Shown in pieces: positions 11,204 through 20,588 of a stretch of 64,000 nucleotides of DNA. The position numbers and the translations under genes are program-made. A model generated the notes under the pieces. The model did no database searches, was not told where the DNA came from, and worked only from the letters and a program-made list of their open reading frames with translations. Every line of letters starts with the position of its first letter. Position 1 is the first letter of the stretch. The DNA is from Marchantia polymorpha subsp. ruderalis (Eukaryota; Streptophyta; Marchantiopsida; Marchantiales; Marchantiaceae), in contig AP031352.1 in NCBI GenBank assembly GCA_037833965.1, forward strand, positions 30,692,501 through 30,756,500, written 5' to 3'.

Positions 11204-11211
11204 ATTTTATA
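11204..11211 (-). promoter_or_regulatory. TATA box downstream of element ORF (A2)
   Basis: TATAAAAT on the minus strand, 37 bp past the stop codon of the A2 ORF, the same position as in A1 and A3. It is the best candidate for a promoter at the 3' side of the element. Confidence 0.5.
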
Positions 11212-11247
11212 CCTTCTAAGTCCTACCTAACACTACACTGCACTACG

Positions 11248-14133
11248 CTACACGCCTGCACGGAACCACGCTACACTACACTCCGCGGAACCTGTACTAC
11301 GTCTCCTGCGCGGCCGACTGCCGCGCACTAACTCCCTACCCTGCCACTCTTCCGCTCGACTGCACAGTCCCAACCGCTGCAACGCCGCGGACACCTCCCC
11401 CTCGAGGGCGGACATGGTATCCTGTGCCTTCGACAGAAAGGCCTCGAGCTTCTTCGCTACCTTCCGCCGACTCCTACTGTCGCCTGACAACAACCCGGCT
11501 GCGCGCAATTCAAACTCACGCAGTGTGAGTTTCTCCTGCGCCTTCACTTCCCAGTGGGCGTAGCCCTTGAGACAGTGGGCGACTCGCCTCGCCGTCTCCA
11601 CCTTCGTGCGATCCGCCTCCTTCCTGCGATCCTCTTCAATCGTCACTAATTGCGATTCGGCTTCAGCACGTTGCGCTCTCAATTCGCCACACTCTGACTG
11701 CAAACTGCGGATTAATTCTTCATCCGCCTGCCGTGCGAGCTGACATTGTTCCAACAACCGCGTCTGTCGCACGAGCTCCTCTGACAAAATCCGATTCTGG
11801 GCCTGCTCAAAATCGAGTGCCTCCTTGACCTTCACCTGCTCCTTGGTGAGCTCGCCCAGTTTCTCATCCTTCATCTTCTCGGAGTGCTTGTAGAATTTCT
11901 GATTAAGCTTGTACTGTCCCCACAAGCACTCATGCTTCTCCTTCAAGTCCCTCAACTCCTGGTCCACTCTAGCTAATAGCTTGCTGGTGTGGACTTTAGT
12001 GCGAGTCCTCCTGCGCACTAACTCGATGTAAGATCCCGGCTGGAGTGGGTCGGCGTATTTATCGACCTTGCGATCCAAGTACCGCAGCAACGGAATCACC
12101 TGCTCAGAGAGCGCCGCCGCCGGCGCTCCAACAATTTCCTCCTCCTCCTCCTCGGTGTCTTCTGCTCCTGACATTTCTTCCGTGGAGCCTCCGTCGTCAT
12201 CATCCGAGTGGAGAATTTCAGTCGCCATTGAATGCGTCGGCGACTGCCCCGAGTGGGGCTGCACGTCCTCGACGTGTGCTGCCTGCGAAGGCACGGCTGC
12301 GGCCTCGCTGCTCGTCGCCAAAATGTCTAAGGCGGAAGGCGAATGTATCCGAGCGGCATCCCCGTCGCTCGCTGGTTGATTGCCCACCGCATTCTCTCTG
12401 TCGCCGTCGTCCGTCGCCGAAGGCGATCGAGCGGAGGGTGGCTGCGCGGGATTGGATTGCGCATCGCGCATCGAGATGTCGTCCCGCGGACAGTCACTCC
12501 GCTCCTCCGTCTGCTGCTCCCTCGATCGGTCCGTGGGGGCCGTGCCCGGCCCGTGCGCAGGCGCATTTGCCGACGCCTTGTCCGCCGCAGGCGTAGCGCC
12601 GCGGACATCTATCGCCGAAGGCGACATGGCCGGGGGCCGCACGCCCGATGTTCCTTGGCCTATAGGCCCTACCGCCGAAGGCGCATCTATCGGCGTACTT
12701 CCCGCCGATGGTGCGGCCTCCGCACGCTCTCTGCTCGTATCTCCTCGGCTCGAAGGCCCTGGCGCCGAAGGCGCGAATTGCGGCGCGTGGTGCGCCGGAG
12801 GATCTGGCCCCGAGGGCCGGTGTCTCGTAGGCGGTTCTTCCGCCGGCTCCTTTCCCTTCCTGCGTTGGAACGGGGGTGATTCTTGCCTGTGCACAGGCGG
12901 CACGTGCGGAGGTGTTCTGTGCACAGGTGACCTGTGCACAGGCGAGCGCCTGTGCACAGGCGGACTGCTCCTTCCCACGCGTAAGCGTAGATCCACGTCC
13001 ACTTGTGTTCGCCGGTCCGCGGAGGCTCGTCCGTCCGCGGAGGTTCGCCTGTGCGCAAACGGAACCTCTGTCCGCATCGCACGTGGTAACTCCGGAGGCC
13101 CTTGGCCCGTAGGCGGCCTCTCTCCCGACGAGGTTGCAGCGTGGCCCGTCGCTCCTGCGGTCGTCCGCGCTTCTTCTCGCCTCTCTGGCGACGCACTTCC
13201 TATCTCCGTCGCAATCGTCGCCGTGTCTGCACTGTCAGCTGGCAACACCAGTCTGCGTGCCTTCTGCTTCGGCCGGCTGTATGGCTCGCACAGCGGCCGC
13301 GGTCGAATGGGAGCAGAGAGTTCTTGATGCTGCTCCTCTTCGGACTCTTCCCTCCATCGCCGCTTCCGCGGCACTCGCGCTGCAGGAGTGTGTCGCCCTT
13401 CGTCCCTCCGTCTTGATGGGGTAGAAGTCGGTGACTCCTCTGCGTCAGTATCGACCTCGTTCTCCCGCACATACTTCCCGGGATGGTCGATGGACAATGG
13501 CGGAAAATGTTCAAGCTCCGCCGCTGTCAAACAATTCCGCTGTCGATAAAAATTGATGAGGAAAGGAGAAAGATGGTTTAGAGTTCCCCCCTTCTCCTCA
13601 AACGCGTGCTGTCGCATCACCCTGTGCAGGATGCTCGCCCAGTGAATTGGAGTTCCCTCGATGACGCACTCCACAAAAGAGACCTGCCACAATGTGATGT
13701 AGCAGGCGCGGTGCGGCTGCAGTAATTGCATCAGCGCCGCGGACAAAGTCCGGCGAAATCGATCCTTGTAATCACGGGTCCTGTACCCATTCTTGGTAGA
13801 CCTCCCGGTCTTGAACAGCTCCACAAATTGCGCCTCTTCTTGCTTGGTCACCTTGATGCTCTCACTGTCGAAAAGGAGATGTCCTGGCATGCCAGCACAT
13901 CTTCCCAACGCCTGCGCCCAATCTTGGACTGTCCACCGATCAACATGCGGACGCAATCCGCGCGAGGGTGGTCCCTGTGGCTCTAGCCACTCGCGCACCA
14001 TATTCGCGCAGATGTAATTCCATCCCCATAGCAAGAAATCGAGCTTTCTTGCTATTAAGCGCTCCTCGAAAGCGCGCAGCCCGTTCTGCGGCAGGCGAAG
14101 TGGCACCATCCGCAATCTGCTCGGTCTCGTCAT
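11248..14133 (-). CDS. Element-encoded protein, full length: plant-transposon-like N-domain, Pro-rich middle, coiled coil
   Basis: The frame is open from 14385 (1045 codons), but I choose the Met at 14133 (residue 85), because the related copy B3 also begins with a short Met leader just before LPQNGLRAF (B3: VPQIGLRAF). That gives about 961 aa. The first 220 residues (KLDFLLWGWN, ANMVREWL, WTVQDWAQALGRCAG, then PIHWASILHRVMRQ and LSPFLINFYRQ) resemble in layout the plant-mobile or putative plant transposon protein domain found in plant retroelements; this is from memory. A long Arg/Pro/Ser region with PVHR repeats follows, then an acidic run, the LSEQVIPLLRYLDRK segment, a coiled coil and the YAHWEV/LREFELRAAG block. 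There is no catalytic motif. The frame is intact, unlike the neighbouring copia. Confidence 0.75.
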   Translation of the reverse strand: MTRPSRLRMVPLRLPQNGLRAFEERLIARKLDFLLWGWNYICANMVREWLEPQGPPSRGLRPHVDRWTVQDWAQALGRCAGMPGHLLFDSESIKVTKQEEAQFVELFKTGRSTKNGYRTRDYKDRFRRTLSAALMQLLQPHRACYITLWQVSFVECVIEGTPIHWASILHRVMRQHAFEEKGGTLNHLSPFLINFYRQRNCLTAAELEHFPPLSIDHPGKYVRENEVDTDAEESPTSTPSRRRDEGRHTPAARVPRKRRWREESEEEQHQELSAPIRPRPLCEPYSRPKQKARRLVLPADSADTATIATEIGSASPERREEARTTAGATGHAATSSGERPPTGQGPPELPRAMRTEVPFAHRRTSADGRASADRRTQVDVDLRLRVGRSSPPVHRRSPVHRSPVHRTPPHVPPVHRQESPPFQRRKGKEPAEEPPTRHRPSGPDPPAHHAPQFAPSAPGPSSRGDTSRERAEAAPSAGSTPIDAPSAVGPIGQGTSGVRPPAMSPSAIDVRGATPAADKASANAPAHGPGTAPTDRSREQQTEERSDCPRDDISMRDAQSNPAQPPSARSPSATDDGDRENAVGNQPASDGDAARIHSPSALDILATSSEAAAVPSQAAHVEDVQPHSGQSPTHSMATEILHSDDDDGGSTEEMSGAEDTEEEEEEIVGAPAAALSEQVIPLLRYLDRKVDKYADPLQPGSYIELVRRRTRTKVHTSKLLARVDQELRDLKEKHECLWGQYKLNQKFYKHSEKMKDEKLGELTKEQVKVKEALDFEQAQNRILSEELVRQTRLLEQCQLARQADEELIRSLQSECGELRAQRAEAESQLVTIEEDRRKEADRTKVETARRVAHCLKGYAHWEVKAQEKLTLREFELRAAGLLSGDSRSRRKVAKKLEAFLSKAQDTMSALEGEVSAALQRLGLCSRAEEWQGRELVRGSRPRRRRSTGSAECSVAWFRAGV
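12947..12962. repeat. 16-bp perfect palindrome, one of many in the family
   Basis: CGCCTGTGCACAGGCG. The identical palindrome is at 517-532 (A1), and close variants recur through the Pro-rich coding part and the 5' noncoding region of A2 (14731-14766, 15043-15070) and in A3 (about 63835-63850). In the ORF it encodes the PVHR units. Confidence 0.8.
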
Positions 14134-15229
14134 TGCGTTCCTGGGGTTCGCTCGCCCGCTCATTCTACTTCCGCACTGTCCGCGTTTCTTTCTCTCTCGG
14201 CAAACTCTAATCGCTCTCAATTCCAAATCACGCGCACTCACTTCTCCCTCAATCAACAAGAAATCTCCTGTGTGACGACGTCGAGAATGGTCCGCAGCCA
14301 GCAGATGGATGCGCGCAGCGCGCACAAGAGATTGGAATCGCGAATTCAAGAATGGGACGCTCTCCGCCGCCCGGTCGAAGGTCATGGTCGGCTCTTGGTC
14401 GTGAAGAACGTCTCACTTGATGGCCGCGCCGGCTGTACGCTGGAACGGTCTTCGCTCTCACGCGCGGCTTCACGCTCCGCCGTCGTCGATTAAACTCTCA
14501 CGCTCGAATTGGCGGATTTGAACTCCGCGAGCGTGTCACCCTCCGGACATGGGGGCGTAGCGCCGAAGGCGAGTTTTCCGCCTTGCGCGGTACACTTGTT
14601 CGTACCGCCCCTCGGCCAATCTCCTTCTGCCTTGACGCGTGCGTCCGCATGTCGGACAAAAATTCAACTCCTGCCTGTGCGCAGGCAGGAGCCTCGGCGG
14701 ATCCTCCGCCGGTGCGGAACTTGAACATCCTCCTGTGCACAGGCGTTCGCCTGTGCGCAGGCGAATTCCGTCCGCGGCGCTGCGCTGGCGCGGAAGGCGT
14801 TGACCGTGGTCAGCCGTCTCCGTCCAGTCTGTCCGTTCCTTGTCTCTCCATCGGCGCTTCCGCCGCCGCAACTCCGTCCGTCCAAGAGCGCATCCACCCG
14901 TGCCGTCCGCACGGTCCGTACCGATGGGATTACTCTGGCGGCCGTACGTGGCGCCGCGCTGGCGCGGAAGGCGCCGTACACTTTCTACCTCACAAGGCGC
15001 ATTTCTAGGGCCCAAGGCGGATTTTCCGCCGACGCCGAAGTGCCTGTGCACAGGCGTTCGCCTGTGCGTAGTCAGACTTCGCGCCTTCCCTAACCCTACG
15101 TCGCCTGGGCACAGGCGAACGCCTTCGTCCGTGCATAGGACAAAACTTGAATCCCCCTTCCGCGTAGGCGGAATTCGCGCCGGTGGCGAAATCCTTCCGC
15201 CGTAGGCGACCGCCTCCATTTCTTCCAGT

Positions 15230-15352
15230 AGCGATAACTCCCTAAGTCCTCGTCCGTTCCAAACGTTCTTGGGCTCGTTAGAATCAGCGCGTCGAGCTCT
15301 TTCCAACGGGACCCAACTTGGTCAAGGCGCCCGAGGGTTTACCTAATTACGG
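15230..15352 (-). promoter_or_regulatory. Conserved hairpin block in element 5' region (A2)
   Basis: Contains CTTGGGCTCGTTAGAA, a GC-rich spacer, then GAGCTCTTTCCAACG, which can pair imperfectly. The same block occurs in B1 (twice), B2 and B3, while the surrounding sequence has diverged. Function unknown; it could act in packaging, transcription or replication of the element. Confidence 0.55.
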
Positions 15353-15622
15353 GGGTTTCCCTACAGCCGCGGACGCAACCTCCGAAGGCGGGTTTTGCGC
15401 CTTGCGCCGTAGAGATCCTAACTGCGGAGCTCGCAGGGAGGGTGGTGCCTGTGCTTGGTGCGGCACCCCAAATCCCAGATTCTACAAGATCCCTCGAGAA
15501 TCCCCGCGATCTTCCGGATTCACTCTGTTTTGATGTACCGAAGGCTATTTACAATGCTTCCATGGTACAGTTTTCCAAAAATGTTTTAATTTCCTCAAAA
15601 TTTCCAAAAGTGGGGTACCACA

Positions 15623-18153
15623 GTTTCAAACTTACTTACTTGGAGCAAGGAGTTTTTGATACCCAACATCTTCGCAAATATATCTCCGACAAAGTCTTAT
15701 TGATACCTTCCTTGAGTGAGTTCTGTCCCCATTGTTGTTCCAATGTCTTCAAGCAACACAGTATTTTCAAAAATTGATAAATTTTTGGATCCATAGGATC
15801 TTGCTGTCAGGTCTCGTGATCTTTTGCCCAAGAAAATTGCCGAACATGTGCTTTTACTAAGTTATGAAAGTCAACTTCCAAGCAAGCCAGATCCTGTTAA
15901 AATACTTTCAGCATACCATGATACTTTTTGACACAGCTATCATGTGTACAAGATAACTTTCCACTACCAAACTCCAAGTAGACCGGATCACAATAGTCCT
16001 CTGCATGGTGACGTCTACAATCCATGTGTCCTTCGGGATCTATTATAACTTTGAGCTCTTGTGTGGATGATACTTCCGTTTCTTTGCTTGAATTCGATGT
16101 ACCAAAACAACCTTATTTTTATGCTTCAATTTTTATTGCTGCTTCAAATAAAAAATAAAGACACATGATGTATTTAAAAACTCAACCCATATCTCCAACT
16201 TTCAAAACGCCATCAATGAATTTCGTCATGAGCCAGACGTTCTTGTTTCTTAATTTTGGTTTTTTCTTTTATGCTTGTAAGGTTTTCCATGATGTATTTT
16301 ACACAAATTTCATAAAAAAAACATGCTTTTTATTATTTCATTCTATTTAAAACTTATAATCATCATGTGGCTTTTATAATTTAATTGCAGTCAAATAAAT
16401 TAATGTACTAAGGTAATATAATTATAATACACATCAATGTTTTTCTTTTTGAAATATTTAAGCTATCTTTGATTTTCAAAATATTCAATTTTTCATGTTA
16501 TTGTAGAAATCTTTTTTTTTCTATGAATAACATTCAATCATATTTGATATTGTACCATAAGCAAAAAAAAATTGTGATTGATTATGTTTCAATATCACAT
16601 TGATCAATGAAGAATGTTCATATAAATCAATGGCTAAAACTCACTTAGAATACTATGATTCTGCATGGTGCATTTTTTTAAAAGTCAATATATTTTTGAG
16701 CATACATTCAAGATTTTACATCTTTTTCTGAAAAAAATATACCAATCTTTTGATAAATTTAAATTTTATGATATGTGTGAATTTTTTCATTGATATATTT
16801 TTTAAATAATTAAAGAAAAAAATCATAGCTGCAATAGCTGAAAAAAAATCTTGTTGTTTTAAAATTAAGATTACTATTTTTAAAATTTATCAAACTAAAT
16901 ATTCAGAAATAATGAATTTAATTATGTTTTATATTTCTTCATGTTATTGTATGCTATTCGTTATAATGTGTTAGATCTCAAAACTAAGGATTGAAACGCA
17001 TATGTAAAATTTATATAAAAAGTTAAAAATTACATCATATATAAAAATACATTTTTTAATAAATTTCTAAAATTGAACTTGGTAGCTTATCATTAGAAAT
17101 TTAATGTGAAGAATAAATTTAAAAAACTAATTTGAGATCAAAAATCTATATGCTTGTTATGTATCTACACAATTTCATAGATACATTAAGAGTATAATAG
17201 ATGATGGAAATGAAATTCATCTCCTTTGTATATGTTTAAAAGTTTCATATAAGAAAGAAAAGAATCATGATATGTAATTATCATCTTTGGGCTTTATGTT
17301 TTATCTTTAAATGAACTTCTCTCGAATGTATGTGTGAAAATACAAATTTATTGATGTATTGAAATCAATGGATAGCCTATTTATTTGATGGTGTACTTTG
17401 AGTCTAATATTGTTTTTAGCTATGAATAATATGAAAAAATACATGCGAAATTCAAGTAACTTACATCAATAAAAGTTGAAGTGAAGTCTCAACTATTACT
17501 AAAGATTATGGTATTTTCTGAAAGATTTATTGAACATTGTAAAATATTTGTTAGACTGCGTTGATGCTAATTACAAACATGAGTAAATCTTAGTCTTGCT
17601 AGTGTAAACATCATATACGGAGCAAATTATATTATTTAGTTATTTATACTCATCGGTGAGATGATAATAGAAGAATATTTTCTCAGAATTTCATTATAAT
17701 ATTAAAAATGGATTAGATCTTTAAGCAAAAAATATGATTTTCAAATAATTAAATTCATTTCAATTCTTGCATTGAACCAAAAAAACATTTATTGGAAAAA
17801 AATTAAGTAGATATTTTCTAGTTACAAGTTATAAATAAAAGCACAAGTAGATTTAATAAAAAAATTTGTTATCTTCATACATAATTTGATTCTATCTTTT
17901 GTTGGTTATTTTTTACTTATAATTAGTTCTAGATTATAAATAAATCTATGTTACGATTCTTTCTAAAAAAAAATTTCTTAAATAAATATATAAGTTATGA
18001 AAAGTATAGTCATCAAGATATGAACTGAAGATAACATTGTCTGCTTATAATTCTAAACCAAGAGAACTCAAACTAATTAAATATGATATTTTAAAATCCC
18101 TATTAGTTAAGTTAGATAATTTTCATATTATAAACAAAATTTATGTAATCTTT
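15623..18153. other. Very AT-rich intergenic tract
   Basis: Beyond the A2 target duplication the DNA becomes strongly AT-rich with poly-A and poly-T runs. No ORF of interest, no repeat that I can delimit. Confidence 0.5.
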
Positions 18154-19354
18154 TGTAATAACCCACCAAAGGCTAAAACTGCAGTATGGTGGTAAAAAGA
18201 TCGAACCCACAGGTACAGAGGCAACACACAGAGTAAAAGTGTCACGTTTAACAGACTTTTGTAGAGTTTGAATTCTCAGGCGACTGTCACTCCCAGAAAT
18301 ACTGCAGTGCTCGACTCGGAGGCTCGACTCGGAGGATGCTCGCAGGATGCACTGTACAGCGTAGTCACTCAACACACACACACCTGAAACTGGCAAAAGC
18401 ACAACTCGGAGGTCGGTCAAGACCTCCGCTTCGGATTTCAGGGGGAAAGTGTCTCAAAAGTTCACTCAGAGGTTCTGCAGGTAGTGACTCCCACTCCGGC
18501 TTTTACTGCCCTTCCGCCAGGAAGTAGCGTAGGGAACCCGGACTGGACTTCCCACTTCGGAACGAAGCCCCTTCATACGCCGTGGACGTCACCCTCGACT
18601 CACACCAAACGCAGGGGTACAGGCCCGACTGAGAACTTAACTGAGACACAATCCAGTAACACACACACACAACCTGAATTGCAAACCAAGGCTTACACGA
18701 AGTAATAAAACTTCACTTTGGCATTCAGGGGAAACTTCCCGTAGGAGTACAATCAAGATATGTCACTCGAAGGAGTAAGGGGGAACTGTTCAAGTCTCTA
18801 ACTCGCAGCCGGCTCTGAGCATCAGAAATCACCCGCAGGTGCAGATCCGCACTACTCAAGTCTCTAACCGGGTACTAGCTCTGAACATTCAGCCGAAGGT
18901 CTTCAACTACAACATACGGTAACTTCGCTATGCTGCAGCTTCTCTACGTGGTGCCAGGACCAAAATGCACAAACACGCCAAGAAAGTGAGTTCCTGATCT
19001 GCACTTCCGAAACTGGAAGAGTTCGAGGGCAAAACGCCTTGAACTACTTTATACTCTCTAAGGTCCTAACTAACACTACGCTACCCGCTAGGGTGCGAGC
19101 CGCAACAGATCCTACACCTGAGGAGTCGGCGGCTACCTTCCCCTCTAACTTACAACCTAAATCTAACCCTAACCCTAAATCTGAATCCTAAGTCTACTGT
19201 ACAGAGCCGCCAGCGACTTTACATCCGAGATCTGAGGCTGAATATTTGCAGGCATGCGTGGCCGACTGAGATCAACGGCCCCACCAAATTTCAGATCCAT
19301 CCGACCGTCCATCGCAGAGATATGGACTCCACAAGATCTCTGCACCGCATCCGG

Positions 19355-19429
19355 TTTGCCGACCTCGAGTTTGCCGACTCCGAGTTTGCCGACTTGAAGT
19401 TCGCCGACCTCGAGTTTGCCGACTCCGAG
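19355..19429. repeat. 15-bp minisatellite, short array
   Basis: Five units of the GCCGACCTCGAGTTT type followed by a partial unit, translating on plus as FADLE/FADSE/FADLK. It is the same repeat as the larger array 270 bp away. Confidence 0.85.
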
Positions 19430-19502
19430 TTCTCCGAAGGCGTTGACCGCCGAAGACGCACTTCCGCACCTTTGCCTATTTGTAACAGTCACTCCCGACA
19501 CC

Positions 19503-19625
19503 CATAACTCACAGATCCTTGATCCGTTTCAAGAGTTCTTGGGCTCGTTGAAAAGAGCGCGTCGAGCTCTTTCTAACGATACCCTAACTGAGTCAAACCG
19601 TTACGAGTTGAAAGAGTTATGCCGG
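19503..19625 (-). promoter_or_regulatory. Conserved hairpin block, B1 first copy
   Basis: CTTGGGCTCGTTGAAA..GAGCTCTTTCTAACG, flanked by CAGATCC and by AGTTATG. It lies between the two minisatellite arrays, which suggests that a segment containing block plus repeats was duplicated within B1. Confidence 0.5.
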
Positions 19626-19696
19626 TTTTATCCTTCGCCAAAGGCACACTGTCGAAGGCTTGTTATCTGTTATCGCCGAAGGCGCCCGCACGATGT

Positions 19697-20131
19697 TTCG
19701 CCGACTCCGAGTTCTCTGACCTCAAGTTTGCCGACTCCGAGTTTGCTGACTTGAAGTTCGCCGACCTCGAGTTTGCCGACCTCAAGTTTGCCGACCTCGA
19801 GTTTGCCGACCTCAAGTTTGCCGACTCCGAGTTTGCTGACTTGAAGTTCTTTGACCTCGAGTTTGCCGACCTCAAGTTTGCCGACTCCGAGTTTGCTGAC
19901 TTGAAGTTCGCCGACCTCGAGTTCGCCGACCTCAAGTTTGCCGACTCCGAGTTTGCTGACTTGAAGTTCTTTGACCTCGAGTTCGCCGACCTCAAGTTTG
20001 CCAACTCCGAGTTCTCCGACTTGAAGTTCTTTGACCTCGAGTTCGCCGACCTCAAGTTTGCCAACTCCGAGTTCTCCGACCTCGAGTTCGCCGACCCCGA
20101 GTTCTCCGACTCCGAGTTTGCCGACTTGAAG
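19697..20131. repeat. 15-bp minisatellite, 29 units, open on both strands
   Basis: Twenty-nine contiguous 15-bp units with variants (CTCGAGTTT, TCCGAGTTT, TTGAAGTTC) arranged in higher-order groups of four to five. Read on plus it gives 29 pentapeptides of the FADLE type within an open frame at 19619-20170; on minus two frames are also open for over 160 codons. With a unit length divisible by three and no stop in any of those frames, open frames are expected without selection, so I do not call a gene. Confidence 0.9.
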
Positions 20132-20249
20132 TTGACCCGAAGAAGTACGTCGCCGAAGGCGAACATCTAGGGCCGAAGGTGGATATTTTGCCGCCGACGA
20201 ACTCCTTCCGCCTATCCGTAGGCGTTCTCCTTCGCATCTTCCGACAGTC

Positions 20250-20375
20250 ACAACTCCCTGAATCCTCATCCGTTCCAAGCGTTCTTGGGCTCGTTAGAAC
20301 GAGCGCGTTGAGCTCTTTCCAACGAGACTCTAAGTAACTCAAGGCGTTAAGAATTGAGGAAGTTATGAGTGATCT
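20250..20375 (-). promoter_or_regulatory. Conserved hairpin block, B1 second copy
   Basis: CTTGGGCTCGTTAGAAC..GAGCTCTTTCCAACG with the flanking GTTATGAGTGATC. It is closer to the A2 block than the first B1 copy is. Confidence 0.5.
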
Positions 20376-20588
20376 ACCGCCGAAGGTGCTCGAAGCGAGT
20401 CCTGCAGCGTGAACCGCCCGTTCCATTCCAAGCGTTCCACTGTGGCCTTAGCCCAAAACCCCTTGACTGTCCTCGATCCTCTTTTTACTCTGGCTTTGCG
20501 TACCGATTACTATTTACAGCTGCTACCACGGTACTTACTAGTAAAAAATGTTTTAGTTCCGGCGAAAAACAAAAAGTGGGTTACCACA

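Larger units (their letters stand above)
10235..15622 (-). mobile_element. ORF-bearing TG...CA element, complete copy A2
   Basis: 5388 bp. In its own (minus) orientation it begins TGTGGTACCCCAC at 15622 and ends GTGGGTTATTACA at 10235. Perfect 5-bp target duplications GTTTC flank it (10230-10234 and 15623-15627). The two ends are short imperfect inverted repeats; the first and last few hundred bases are not direct repeats of each other, so no LTR pair is present within it. Contents in order: 1.5 kb 5' region with a conserved hairpin block, a 1045-codon open frame, a TATA box and 970 bp of 3' region with an AC microsatellite. No PBS, PPT, reverse transcriptase or transposase is seen. Confidence 0.9.
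18154..20588 (-). mobile_element. TG...CA element, deleted copy B1
   Basis: 2435 bp. Minus orientation begins TGTGGTAACCCAC at 20588 and ends at TGTAATAACCCAC (18154 on plus). Flanks are TCTTT (18149-18153) and TCTCT (20589-20593), a target duplication with one mismatch. The 3' region, AC microsatellite and TATA (19047-19053) are retained, but the coiled-coil ORF is gone: its place is taken by two arrays of a 15-bp minisatellite and a duplicated hairpin block. It belongs with B2 by its CCACCAAAGG terminus. Confidence 0.85.

Noticed and set aside
10235..15622. Classical DNA transposon (hAT, MULE, CACTA)
   Set aside because: Those make 8-, 9- or 3-bp duplications and have other end sequences; no transposase is encoded.
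19619..20170. Gene for an acidic FADLE-repeat protein
   Set aside because: A 15-bp minisatellite without stops gives open frames on both strands automatically; no start context or conserved flank supports a gene.
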